A DNA stretch of 22,739 bases from an uncultured Rhodospirillaceae bacterium. Its GTDB lineage: Bacteria > Pseudomonadota > Alphaproteobacteria > MPNO01. Both the position numbers and the translations under genes were made by a program. The stretch is taken from assembly GCA_937916005.1 (NCBI GenBank), contig CALGIA010000326.1, forward strand, positions 1 to 22,739. Direction: 5' to 3'. This document shows, piece by piece, positions 8,365 to 15,706 of this stretch (position 1 is the first letter of the stretch; every line of letters begins with the position of its first letter). The notes below the pieces were generated by a model. The model worked only from the letters and a program-made list of their open reading frames with translations. It was not told where the DNA came from and ran no database searches.

Positions 8365-9192
8365 TCAATCCCCCTGGAATACGGGACGTTTTTTGGCGGC
8401 GAACGCGTCATAGGCGCGCCTGAAATCCCTGGTCTGCATGCAGATCGCCTGGGCGTCGGCTTCGGCGTCGATGGCGTCGTCGATGGTCATGGACCATTCC
8501 CGATGCATCATGTGCTTGGTCATGGCATGGGCGAAGCTGGGGCCGTCGGCCAGGCGCTTGGCCTGGGTCTGGGCCTCGCCCAATGTCTCGCCCGCTTCGC
8601 AGATCCGGTTATAGAATCCCCAGGCCAGGGCTTCGTCGGATGTCATGGCGCGCCCGCTATAGAGCAGTTCGGCGGCGCGGCCCTGGCCGATGATGCGGGG
8701 CAACATGGCGCAGGCCCCCATGTCGCAGCCGGCCAGCCCGACCCGGGTAAACAGGAAGGCGACCGTGCTGTCGGCGGTTCCGAACCGCAGGTCGGACCCC
8801 ATGGCGATGGCCGCGCCCGCGCCGGCGCAGATGCCTTCGATGGCGGCCACGATGGGCTGCGGGCAGGCGCGCATGGCCTTGACCAGCTCGCCGGTCATGC
8901 GGGTGAAATCCAGCAGTTCGGGCATGGCCATTTCGGTCAGGGGCGCGATGATTTCATGGACGTCGCCGCCGGAACAGAAATTGCCGCCCGCGCCGGTGAT
9001 CACCAGTGATTTGACGTCATCCACATGGGCAAGCGCCCGGAAGGTTCTGCCCAGCTCGTCATAGGACCCAAAGGTCAGGGGATTCTTGCGGTCGGGCCGG
9101 TTGATGGTGATGGTCGCCACCTTGCCGTCGACCCGCCAGTCGAAATGTTCCGGCTTGAAATCCGCCGCTTTGGTTCTTGCTATGCCGGTCAT
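8365..9192 (-). CDS. Enoyl-CoA hydratase/isomerase-superfamily protein, atypical active site
   Basis: A 275-residue crotonase-fold protein. The CoA and oxyanion-hole segments are clear: GAGGNFCSGGD (67-77) and EGICAGAGAAI (119-129). Both glutamates that hydrate the double bond in classical enoyl-CoA hydratase appear replaced: the residue after the second oxyanion segment is Ala128 (GAAIAMGSD for GCELAMMCD) and the PE of the next strand is Thr-Arg150 (FTRVGLAG). It is therefore unlikely to be a textbook hydratase; an isomerase, a lyase or a ring-opening hydrolase of the same fold is possible. ATG 9192 overlaps the MarR stop (ATGA), so the two are coupled. The fold call is firm, the reaction open. 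Confidence 0.87.
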   Translation of the reverse strand: MTGIARTKAADFKPEHFDWRVDGKVATITINRPDRKNPLTFGSYDELGRTFRALAHVDDVKSLVITGAGGNFCSGGDVHEIIAPLTEMAMPELLDFTRMTGELVKAMRACPQPIVAAIEGICAGAGAAIAMGSDLRFGTADSTVAFLFTRVGLAGCDMGACAMLPRIIGQGRAAELLYSGRAMTSDEALAWGFYNRICEAGETLGEAQTQAKRLADGPSFAHAMTKHMMHREWSMTIDDAIDAEADAQAICMQTRDFRRAYDAFAAKKRPVFQGD

Positions 9193-9683
9193 TCCGCCGC
9201 CTCCGTGGTGTCGCTTTGGGGTGTCAAAATCGATTGTTTCAGCCGTCCCAGCAGCCGGAACAGTTCGCGCTTTTCAGCGGCGTTGAGATCGCCGGTCATG
9301 TCGGCGATCCAGTCCTGATGATCGCTCGCCATGGTTTCGAAAAATGCCTGACCCCGGTCGGTCATGGCCACAAGCTGGCGGCGGCGGTCATCGGCGGCCG
9401 GTTTGCGCTCGACCAGCCCTTCCCGGGCCAGCCGGTCGATCAGGCCGGTGACATTGCCGTTGGTGACCATCAGCCGGCGCGACAGCTCGCCCATGGTCAG
9501 GGGGCCGTCTTCCCGATGCAGCTGGGCCAGCACGTCGAAGCGGGGCAGGGTGGTGGCATACTCCTGATGCAGCTTTTGCCGCACCGCGCCGTCCATCAGA
9601 TTGAAGCAGGTGATCAGCCGCAGCCAGACGCGCAACTCCAAGCCGTCCTTGCCGCCGACGCCGGATTCGTAATCGTCGCGCAT
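9189..9683 (-). CDS. MarR-family transcriptional regulator
   Basis: A 164-residue winged-helix regulator, probably binding as a dimer. Its core (YATTLPRFDVLAQLHREDG, then MGELSRRLMVTNGNVTGLID and the wing LVERKPAADDRRRQLVAMT) is typical MarR. The frame is open further upstream, but that part is the reverse-frame shadow of the dehydrogenase gene; the start at 9683 (MRDDYESG) gives a normal MarR length and overlaps the dehydrogenase stop codon by one base (TAATG). Embedded in a CoA-pathway operon, it most likely represses the operon and responds to an aryl-CoA or acyl-CoA intermediate, as related MarR proteins of aromatic pathways do. A candidate binding region lies in front of the operon (10493-10604). 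Confidence 0.9.
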   Translation of the reverse strand: MRDDYESGVGGKDGLELRVWLRLITCFNLMDGAVRQKLHQEYATTLPRFDVLAQLHREDGPLTMGELSRRLMVTNGNVTGLIDRLAREGLVERKPAADDRRRQLVAMTDRGQAFFETMASDHQDWIADMTGDLNAAEKRELFRLLGRLKQSILTPQSDTTEAAE

Positions 9684-10492
9684 TAGGTGACTTCTCCGCC
9701 CGCAATGGCGATGGATTGGCCGGTGATTGACGCCGACGCGGGCAGGCACAGCCAGGCCACGGTCTCGGCGACCTCCCACGGCTGGACCAGTCTCCCTTGC
9801 GGGTTGTGATGGGCCAGCTCGGCGCGGGCTTCTTCCGCCGTGCGCCCGGTCTTGCCGATGATGGTTTCCACCGTATTGGCCACGATGTCCGTATCCGTAT
9901 AGCCCGGACACACCGCATTGACCGTCACGCCGGTCTTGGCGGCTTCGATGGCCAGGGCGCGGGTCAGCCCGACCACGCCGTGCTTCGATGCGGCATAGGC
10001 GGCGATATAGCCATAGCCTTTCAGCCCGGCGGTTGAGGCCACATTGACGATGCGCCCCCAGCCGGCGTCGCGCATGGCGGGGTAGACCCGGCGGGTGCAG
10101 TGGAACGTGCCGTTGAGATTGGTGTTGATGATGGAATTCCAGTGCGCGTCATCCATGCGGTGGAACGGCGCGCTGGCCCCGATGCCCGCATTGTTGATCA
10201 GGATGTGAACCGGGCCTCTGGCGTCGATGGCAGCGGTAAACGCCTTATGGACGGAGGAATCGTCGGCCACATCGCAGGTCACGGCGTCGTGGTTTTCGCC
10301 CAGCTCCTGAACCCGGCTTGCCAGCAACGCCTCATCGCGGCCCATCAGGGTGATTGTCGCGCCCAGCCTTGCCAGGGTTTGTGCGATTTCCCAGCCGATC
10401 CCCCGGGTCGCGCCGGTCACCACGGCGTGGCGGCCCCGCAGCGGTGCGCCCCCGATCAGGCCGGTTTCGGGTTTCTCGAATATGTCGGACAT
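9683..10492 (-). CDS. Short-chain dehydrogenase/reductase (3-hydroxyacyl-CoA dehydrogenase-like)
   Basis: A 269-residue classical SDR. The cofactor motif TGATRGIG is at 26-33 (second basic residue Arg30 does not settle NAD or NADP), NNAG at 100-103, and the catalytic Ser153, Tyr166 and Lys170 (YAASK) are in place. The C-terminal ITGQSIAIAGGEVT is usual for 3-oxoacyl/3-hydroxyacyl reductases. The start at 10492 (MSDIFEKP) is preferred over an in-frame ATG ten codons upstream because it has GAGGG about ten bases ahead and the upstream one has no site. First gene of the minus-strand operon, one base of overlap with MarR. By context it would oxidise the 3-hydroxyacyl-CoA formed in the pathway. 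Confidence 0.9.
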   Translation of the reverse strand: MSDIFEKPETGLIGGAPLRGRHAVVTGATRGIGWEIAQTLARLGATITLMGRDEALLASRVQELGENHDAVTCDVADDSSVHKAFTAAIDARGPVHILINNAGIGASAPFHRMDDAHWNSIINTNLNGTFHCTRRVYPAMRDAGWGRIVNVASTAGLKGYGYIAAYAASKHGVVGLTRALAIEAAKTGVTVNAVCPGYTDTDIVANTVETIIGKTGRTAEEARAELAHHNPQGRLVQPWEVAETVAWLCLPASASITGQSIAIAGGEVT

Positions 10493-10604
10493 TTGCGGAT
10501 TTCCCTCAGTGCCGCGCCTCATAAAGGGACTGGACGCTTAAGACCTATATATTTTAAACTTAAAGCAATATTTTCCGGATATCAAGACGTGAGGGAGTTG
10601 CCAC
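10493..10604. promoter_or_regulatory. Divergent control region with AT-rich palindrome (candidate MarR operator)
   Basis: This 112-base spacer separates the divergent SDR operon and RidA gene. It contains a strikingly AT-rich island (about 10538-10575) in GC-rich surroundings. Within it lies a 12-base inverted repeat TTTAA-AC-TTAAA (10553-10564), inside a looser pair GCTTAAG ... CTTAAAGC (10537-10543 and 10559-10566). TATATT at 10548-10553 could be a -10 box for the RidA direction. The palindrome would suit the MarR regulator encoded in the operon. Only the sequence symmetry is seen; binding is inferred. Confidence 0.4.
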
Positions 10605-11000
10605 ATGGACATGCTGAACCCGCCGGGCTGGCCCCGGCCCAAGGGCTACTCCAACGGCATCGCGGCGTCGGGCCGGATGGTTTTTGTCGCCGGCATGATC
10701 GGCTGGAACGAGAATGAGGAATTCGAGACCGACGATTTCGCCGGCCAGTTCCGAAAGGCGCTGGAAAATATCTGCGCCGTGCTGAAAGAAGGCGGGGCGG
10801 GGCCGGAACATCTGGTGCGCCTGACCATGTATTTCACCGACAAGCAGGAATATCTCGGCAATCTGAAAGGCGTCGGCGAGGCCTATCGCGACGTGATCGG
10901 CCGTAACTACCCCGTCATGGCGGCAGTACAGGTGGTCGCCCTGATGGAAGACCGCGCCAAGGTGGAAATAGAGGCGACGGCTGTGGTGGAGGAGGGCTAA
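10605..11000 (+). CDS. RidA-family (YjgF/YER057c/UK114) protein lacking the catalytic arginine
   Basis: A 131-residue small trimer-forming Rid protein. Canonical RidA hydrolyses reactive enamines/imines to oxoacids and ammonia. The C-terminal block AAVQVVALMEDRAKVEIEATAVV is the family signature. However, where RidA proper has PARS with Arg105, this protein has PVM, with Met at about residue 105. It therefore belongs to the Rid branches without the imine-binding arginine, and its chemistry may differ. GAGGGAG seven bases upstream supports the start. It diverges from the SDR-to-ligase operon, and RidA-type genes accompany 2-aminobenzoyl-CoA clusters, so a role on a ring-derived CoA intermediate is plausible. 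It overlaps the transporter gene end by four bases. Confidence 0.88.
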   Translation: MDMLNPPGWPRPKGYSNGIAASGRMVFVAGMIGWNENEEFETDDFAGQFRKALENICAVLKEGGAGPEHLVRLTMYFTDKQEYLGNLKGVGEAYRDVIGRNYPVMAAVQVVALMEDRAKVEIEATAVVEEG

Positions 11001-12205
11001 CGGCCCGCCCTGATCTTCAAAATCAGCGGGATTGAGCCGATGGCCAGGGACAGGAACGATACGGTCCCGACCACGATCAGCATGGGGGTGGGCGTACCGT
11101 CCGCAAGGTATCCGACCAGCTGGGACGTGACCGCGCCGAGAAAGAATTGCAGGAAGACCACGATGCCCGATGCGGTGCCGGCCAGTTCGGGGGCGGTGGC
11201 GATGGCGCCCGTGTTGGAGTTGGGCTGGCTCAGCCCCTGGCCGAAGGTGTGAATGCCGCCGGGGATCGTCAGGACCAGGGCCGTCATGGGGCCCGTGATC
11301 AGCAGGACGGCCATCACGACCATTGAGGCGAAGGCGATGGAACAGCCCAGCACGATCATGTGTTCCGGCGCGACCCGGTGGCTGATCCGTCCCGCGATCA
11401 CATTGCCCAGCATGAAACCGGCCGGAAAGAACAGGAAATACAGCGCGAATTCCGACGCCGAATAGCCCAGCGTGTTGGTGATCAGAAATGACGCCGCCGA
11501 GGCATGGGCGAAGAACGCCGCGGACGCGAATCCCGGCTGGAAGGCGAAACCGCAGAACCGGAGCGAGCCCAGCAGCCGGCGATACCCCATGAGCAGGGTT
11601 CCCGCGCCCACGGTCCGGCCGCGACTTTTATGGGTTTCCGGCATGAAGAAAATGGCGATGGCCGTCAGCGCCGCCCCGGCGACGGCGCCGAAGACGAACT
11701 CGGCGCGCCAGTCAAAGGCGTCTATCAATGCGCCGCCCAGGATCGGTGCGAACATGGGACCCAGCACATAGGCGGCGGTCAGATAGGCGATCGCCTTGAC
11801 CAGCCGGTCGACCCCATAGACATCGCGCAGGATGGCGCGCGCCAGCACCACGCCGCAGGCCGCCCCCGCGCCCTGCAGAAAACGCCCGGCCAGCAGGGTG
11901 GGGATATCGGGCGCGTAGGTTCCGATGGCCGCGCCCAGGGTGAACAGGGTGAGCCCGGCCAGCAGCACCGGCCGGCGGCCGAACCGGTCGGACAGGGAGC
12001 CGAAGATCAGGGTCGCAAATGCCATGGTGAACAGGGCGATGCTGAACGCCGATTGGGCGGTCGGTTGGGATACGTTGAAGGCTTTTCCCACCGCCGGGAT
12101 TGCCGGCAGGAACATGTGGATCGCCATGGGGCCGGTCAGGGTGACGGCCAGCAGGGTGGCCAGAAACACCCAGCCCGGATCGCCTTCTTTTGCGTCCCGC
12201 GCCAT
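10997..12205 (-). CDS. MFS transporter, Bcr/CflA drug-efflux type (copy 1)
   Basis: A 402-residue integral membrane protein with about twelve predicted membrane helices. The Bcr/CflA (DHA1) signature is visible: TGPMAIHMFLPAIPAVGKAF in helix 1 and the loop motif FGSLSDRFGRRPVLLAG between helices 2 and 3. Such proteins export drugs or small organic molecules using the proton gradient. It follows its paralogue at 12212-13426 with a gap of six bases, and the two align through nearly their whole length, so they arose by tandem duplication and should be co-transcribed. Its end overlaps the convergent RidA gene by four bases. Export of an aromatic acid or toxic intermediate would fit the context but is inference. 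Confidence 0.88.
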   Translation of the reverse strand: MARDAKEGDPGWVFLATLLAVTLTGPMAIHMFLPAIPAVGKAFNVSQPTAQSAFSIALFTMAFATLIFGSLSDRFGRRPVLLAGLTLFTLGAAIGTYAPDIPTLLAGRFLQGAGAACGVVLARAILRDVYGVDRLVKAIAYLTAAYVLGPMFAPILGGALIDAFDWRAEFVFGAVAGAALTAIAIFFMPETHKSRGRTVGAGTLLMGYRRLLGSLRFCGFAFQPGFASAAFFAHASAASFLITNTLGYSASEFALYFLFFPAGFMLGNVIAGRISHRVAPEHMIVLGCSIAFASMVVMAVLLITGPMTALVLTIPGGIHTFGQGLSQPNSNTGAIATAPELAGTASGIVVFLQFFLGAVTSQLVGYLADGTPTPMLIVVGTVSFLSLAIGSIPLILKIRAGR

Positions 12206-12211
12206 GGCTGG

Positions 12212-13426
12212 TTACGCCTTCGCCGGAGAGCTGGACTTCCAGGGCAGGACCGGAATGATCGCGCAGACCAGGGCGAGGAAAAGAAATCCGCAATAGAGCA
12301 GCGCCATGGGAAGCGCCGTGTCGTCGGCGACAAACCCCATCAGCTGGGTGCCGACCGCGCCCAGAAAAAGCTGGACGAACATCACGACGCCCGATGCCGT
12401 GCCGGTCAGTTCCGGATCGACGCTGATGGCCCCCGACTGGGCGTTCGGCATGGACAGGCCCTGGCCCAGGCTGGCCAGCGCGCAGGGCAGGAACAGCATG
12501 GCGATATGCAGGGGCGCGACCATGACCCAGATCACGAAACCGGCCGATACGAAGAAGCCGATGGCCGCGCCGACCATGACCATCCTGTCGATGGAATACC
12601 GGGTGGTCAGCCGGCTGGCCACGAAATTGCCCGCCATGTAGCAGGCCGGGAAGGTGATGAACCAGAGACCGTATTCGGCCGCCGGACGGTGCAGGACTCC
12701 CGACATCAGAAATGCCGCCGCCGAGATGAAGGAGAAGAACGAGGCCGAAATAAAGCCGCAGTGAAAGACATAGCCCATGAATTTCGGCATGCGGGCAAGC
12801 CGGCCATAACCTTGCAGCACGACGATCCCGCCGCTGCGCTTGCCGATATTGGGAGCCGTTTCGTGGATCACAAACAGGGTCAGGATGACGATCAGTCCGC
12901 CGACCACAAGCCCGGCCTGGAAGATCGACCGCCAGCCGAGGGTATCGATCAGCGCGCCGCCGATGGCGGGCGCCAGCATGGGCCCCACCACATAGGCCAT
13001 GGTGAGATAGGCCATCATCTTGACCAGCCGGTCATCGCCATAGACATCGCGCACCATGGCGCGGGCCAGGACCAGCCCGCAGGCCGCCCCGCCGGCCTGG
13101 ACAAAGCGCCCGCCGATCAGGGTTGTCACGTCATCGGCCAGCACGCAGCCCAGGGTACCGACCAGAAACAGCCCAAGCCCCACCAGCAGGACCGGCCGCC
13201 GTCCATAGCGGTCCGACAAGGGGCCATAAAATAGCGTCGCCCCGGCCATGGCGAACAGGGTAATGCTGAGCATGAACTGGGCGGTGGCCGCATCGATGGC
13301 GAAATTCCGCTGCACGATGGGCAGGGCGGGGATAAAGGCATGGATCGCCAGCGGTCCCATCATGGTGATCGCGACCATGGCGAGCACGAATAAGGGCCCG
13401 ACGCGGTTTTCGGCACTCGGTGGCAA
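12212..13426 (-). CDS. MFS transporter, Bcr/CflA drug-efflux type (copy 2, TTG start)
   Basis: A 404-residue proton-driven exporter paralogous to the next gene: MGPLAIHAFIPALPIVQRNF and YGPLSDRYGRRPVLLVG match the copy-1 motifs closely. The open frame continues upstream to 13579, but the extra 51 residues are non-hydrophobic and have no counterpart in the paralogue. A TTG at 13426 (LPPSAENR) has a clear AGAAGGA site six bases upstream and gives a length matching copy 1, so I choose it. First gene of the two-transporter unit; it diverges from the Rieske oxygenase genes, and the 173-base spacer 13427-13599 should hold promoters for both, though I see no clear box there. Confidence 0.85.
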   Translation of the reverse strand: MPPSAENRVGPLFVLAMVAITMMGPLAIHAFIPALPIVQRNFAIDAATAQFMLSITLFAMAGATLFYGPLSDRYGRRPVLLVGLGLFLVGTLGCVLADDVTTLIGGRFVQAGGAACGLVLARAMVRDVYGDDRLVKMMAYLTMAYVVGPMLAPAIGGALIDTLGWRSIFQAGLVVGGLIVILTLFVIHETAPNIGKRSGGIVVLQGYGRLARMPKFMGYVFHCGFISASFFSFISAAAFLMSGVLHRPAAEYGLWFITFPACYMAGNFVASRLTTRYSIDRMVMVGAAIGFFVSAGFVIWVMVAPLHIAMLFLPCALASLGQGLSMPNAQSGAISVDPELTGTASGVVMFVQLFLGAVGTQLMGFVADDTALPMALLYCGFLFLALVCAIIPVLPWKSSSPAKA

Positions 13427-13599
13427 ATTAGTTCCTTCTGGACGCGCCGCGCCCTTTTCGTAGCGGGACGAAGGGGTTATATCCCATCCGCCCGAAGCGT
13501 TATAGAACAAGCTGCGGTATTTTGCCCATGGCAGGGTCCCGTGGGCGACATGGACCCGGGCGGGCTGTTCCGGCATCATGGCGCAATGGAGAAAAACAG

Positions 13600-14883
13600 A
13601 TGACAGACGGCCCCTATATCATTGACGAGCCCGAGCGGGAGCGCTTCCAGCTCAACCGGTCGGTGCTGGTTGAGCCCGAAATTCTGGCCCGCGAACACAA
13701 GGCCATCTTCGAGACATGCTGGATTTATGCCGGCCATGATTCCGAAGTGCGCATACCCGGTGATTTCCAGACCCGCATGGTGGCCGGGCGGCCGGTCATT
13801 CTGGCGCGCGACAATGCGGGTGATTTTCGCTGCTATCTCAACACCTGCCGCCATCGGGGCGCCACGGTATGCCGCGAACGAAGCGGCAACCGGAATCGTT
13901 TCGTCTGCCCCTATCACGGCTGGGGGTTCAATATCGACGGCAAGCTGGCCGTGGTGCCGGCCAAGGAATCCTATGGCGACAATTTCGACCGGGCGGATTT
14001 CCCGCTGGCGGAACCGCCCCGGTTGGAACAGTACCGGGGCTTCTGGTTCATAAATTTCAACGCGGACGCCGAACCGCTGGAAGATTATCTCGCCGGGGCC
14101 AGGGAATATATCGATCTGGTGGTCGATCAATCGCCGTCCGGCACGATGGATATCATCACCGGCACCCAGGAATACGACATCCAGGCCAATTGGAAGCTGC
14201 TGGTCGAAAACAGTTTCGACGATTATCACCTGGCGGCGACCCATGCCAGCTATCTGGAATTCATGCATGATTCAGGCGTCGATGTGCGCATCCCCAAGGG
14301 GTTGATCATGCCCAAGCCGGGGATCGGCAGGGCGCTCGGCAATGGCCATGCGGTGGTCGACAACGTGAATTTCCGGGGCCGGCCCTATGCGGCCTGGATC
14401 CCCATCTATGGCGAGGACTCCAAGGCGGAGATCGAAACCATCCGCGCCGAGCTCGAAGACCGCCTGGGCAAGGAACGCGGCCACCGGGTTGCCGACACCA
14501 ACCGCAATCTGATCGTGTTTCCCAATCTGGTGATCAATGACGGGTCGGCGGTGACGGTGCGCACGTTCTGGCCAACGGCGGCCAACCAGATGAAGGTGAC
14601 GGCCTGGGCGCTGGGCCCGCAAGAGGAAACCGAGACCTCGCGCGCGCGCCGGCTCGACAGTTTCCTGACATTTTACGGCCCCGGCGGGCTGGCGACGCCC
14701 GACGACGTGGAAGTGCTGGAGATGGTGCAGCAGGGACTCGCCACCTGGAAGGAAGTCCGGTGGTCGGAAATATCCCGCGGCATGAACAAGGACGGCGACC
14801 AGCTCAATACGGATGAGCTGCATCTGCGCGCCTTCTGGCGCGAATGGAACAAGCGCATGACCGCCGAAGGGGTCGCGTCATGA
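13600..14883 (+). CDS. Rieske aromatic-ring-hydroxylating dioxygenase, alpha subunit
   Basis: A 427-residue catalytic subunit. The Rieske 2Fe-2S ligands are Cys83-x-His85 (NTCRHRG) and Cys103-x2-His106 (VCPYHGWGF). The mononuclear iron site follows: Asp207, His210 and His215 in NSFDDYHLAATH, with a third ligand likely at Asp368/369 (TPDDVEVLE). These enzymes add O2 to an aromatic ring using electrons from a separate reductase and ferredoxin, neither of which is in this window. The start at 13600 (MTDGPYII) has GGAG eight bases upstream; an upstream in-frame extension does not look like protein. The beta subunit gene overlaps the stop (ATGA). The substrate (cumate/benzoate/anthranilate-like acids are candidates) cannot be fixed from sequence. 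Confidence 0.92.
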   Translation: MTDGPYIIDEPERERFQLNRSVLVEPEILAREHKAIFETCWIYAGHDSEVRIPGDFQTRMVAGRPVILARDNAGDFRCYLNTCRHRGATVCRERSGNRNRFVCPYHGWGFNIDGKLAVVPAKESYGDNFDRADFPLAEPPRLEQYRGFWFINFNADAEPLEDYLAGAREYIDLVVDQSPSGTMDIITGTQEYDIQANWKLLVENSFDDYHLAATHASYLEFMHDSGVDVRIPKGLIMPKPGIGRALGNGHAVVDNVNFRGRPYAAWIPIYGEDSKAEIETIRAELEDRLGKERGHRVADTNRNLIVFPNLVINDGSAVTVRTFWPTAANQMKVTAWALGPQEETETSRARRLDSFLTFYGPGGLATPDDVEVLEMVQQGLATWKEVRWSEISRGMNKDGDQLNTDELHLRAFWREWNKRMTAEGVAS

Positions 14884-15371
14884 GCGCCGCAAATGTGACC
14901 CGCGAGCAAATCGAGGATTTCCTCTATCACGAGGCCATGCTGCTGGATGCCTGGCGGCTCGACGACTGGCTCGAACTCCTGACCGAGGATGCGACCTACC
15001 GCATTCCGTCCAACGACGCGCCGGACAGCGATCACCGCACCACCTTGTTCACTATCGCCGACAACATGGAGCGCATCCGGGGCCGCATCAAAAGGCTGCA
15101 CAGCCCGGAAGCCCACGCGGAAAGCCCGCGGTCACGGACACGGCGAATGATCAGCAATGTGCGGATCACCGGGCGGGACGGCGACTTTATCGATATGGCG
15201 GCCAATTTCGTGGTCTATCGCTTTCGGCGCGACGCGCGGACCGGCGTCTATGTGGGCCATTACGAACACCGCCTGAAAGTCACCGGCAACGGGCTGCGCA
15301 TCGCCGAGCGCCAGGCGATCATGGATTCCGAAGAACTCGGCGGTCTCGGCTCGGTCAGCATTATCCTGTAG
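14880..15371 (+). CDS. Rieske aromatic-ring-hydroxylating dioxygenase, beta subunit
   Basis: A 163-residue structural small subunit with the SnoaL-like cone fold: REQIEDFLYHEAMLLDAWRL then DDWLELLTEDATYRIP at the start, RTRRMISNVRI in the middle, and the C-terminal RIAERQAIMDSEELGGLGSV. It completes the alpha/beta oxygenase with the preceding gene; the ATGA overlap implies coupled translation and equal amounts. The start MSAANV at 14880 is chosen over an in-frame ATG twelve codons upstream that lies inside the alpha gene. It is convergent with the small hypothetical gene, only five bases apart, with no terminator hairpin visible between them. Confidence 0.92.
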   Translation: MSAANVTREQIEDFLYHEAMLLDAWRLDDWLELLTEDATYRIPSNDAPDSDHRTTLFTIADNMERIRGRIKRLHSPEAHAESPRSRTRRMISNVRITGRDGDFIDMAANFVVYRFRRDARTGVYVGHYEHRLKVTGNGLRIAERQAIMDSEELGGLGSVSIIL

Positions 15372-15376
15372 GGCTT

Positions 15377-15649
15377 TTATTCCGCGAACCGGCGTCCCGC
15401 GTCGGTCAGCTTGCAGACCAGCCAGTCGGGCTTGATCGGGTTGTCGAACCAGGTTTCGGCCCAGCCCTGTGTGATGCAGCTTCGGATCGTGCGTTCGTGG
15501 ATTTTCTGGCCGTATTCATCGAACAGGGGCAGCTTGCCGCCGGGCTGATCCAGACCGCGCCGGAGCCAGCTCATCTGGACCGAAGTGGGCCGGGCGTGTT
15601 CCGTCCGGGTCGCCGCATATGAAGTCGTCGGATCTGCGTGTGCCGGCAT
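15377..15649 (-). CDS. Small hypothetical protein, possible winged-helix-like C-terminus
   Basis: A 90-residue soluble protein that I cannot assign to a named family. After a polar N-terminal 25 residues comes a conserved-looking core: SWLRRGLDQPGGKLPLFDEY, then ERTIRSCITQGWAETWF and DWLVCKLTDAGRR. The alternation of helix and a final strand-turn with LTDAGR resembles the wing end of small helix-turn-helix proteins, but this is only an impression. GGGAG six bases before ATG 15649 supports the start; an internal Met at residue 26 is an alternative. It lies 57 bases downstream of the ferritin-like gene on the same strand and may share its transcript. Confidence 0.7.
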   Translation of the reverse strand: MPAHADPTTSYAATRTEHARPTSVQMSWLRRGLDQPGGKLPLFDEYGQKIHERTIRSCITQGWAETWFDNPIKPDWLVCKLTDAGRRFAE

Positions 15650-15706
15650 TGTCGTCTCCCAAAAGACTTTGCCAATCCCTTTTTCGCACCACGCGGATAC
15701 TAATTC

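Noticed and set aside
9684..9911. N-terminal extension of the MarR protein
   Set aside because: It overlaps the dehydrogenase gene in another frame, is Arg/Gly/His-rich, and MarR proteins have the length given by the start at 9683.
11504..13234. A 576-codon open frame antisense to the two MFS genes
   Set aside because: It is the complement of genes with strong third-position GC bias; the product is rich in Gly, Gln, Arg and His and has no fold or motif.
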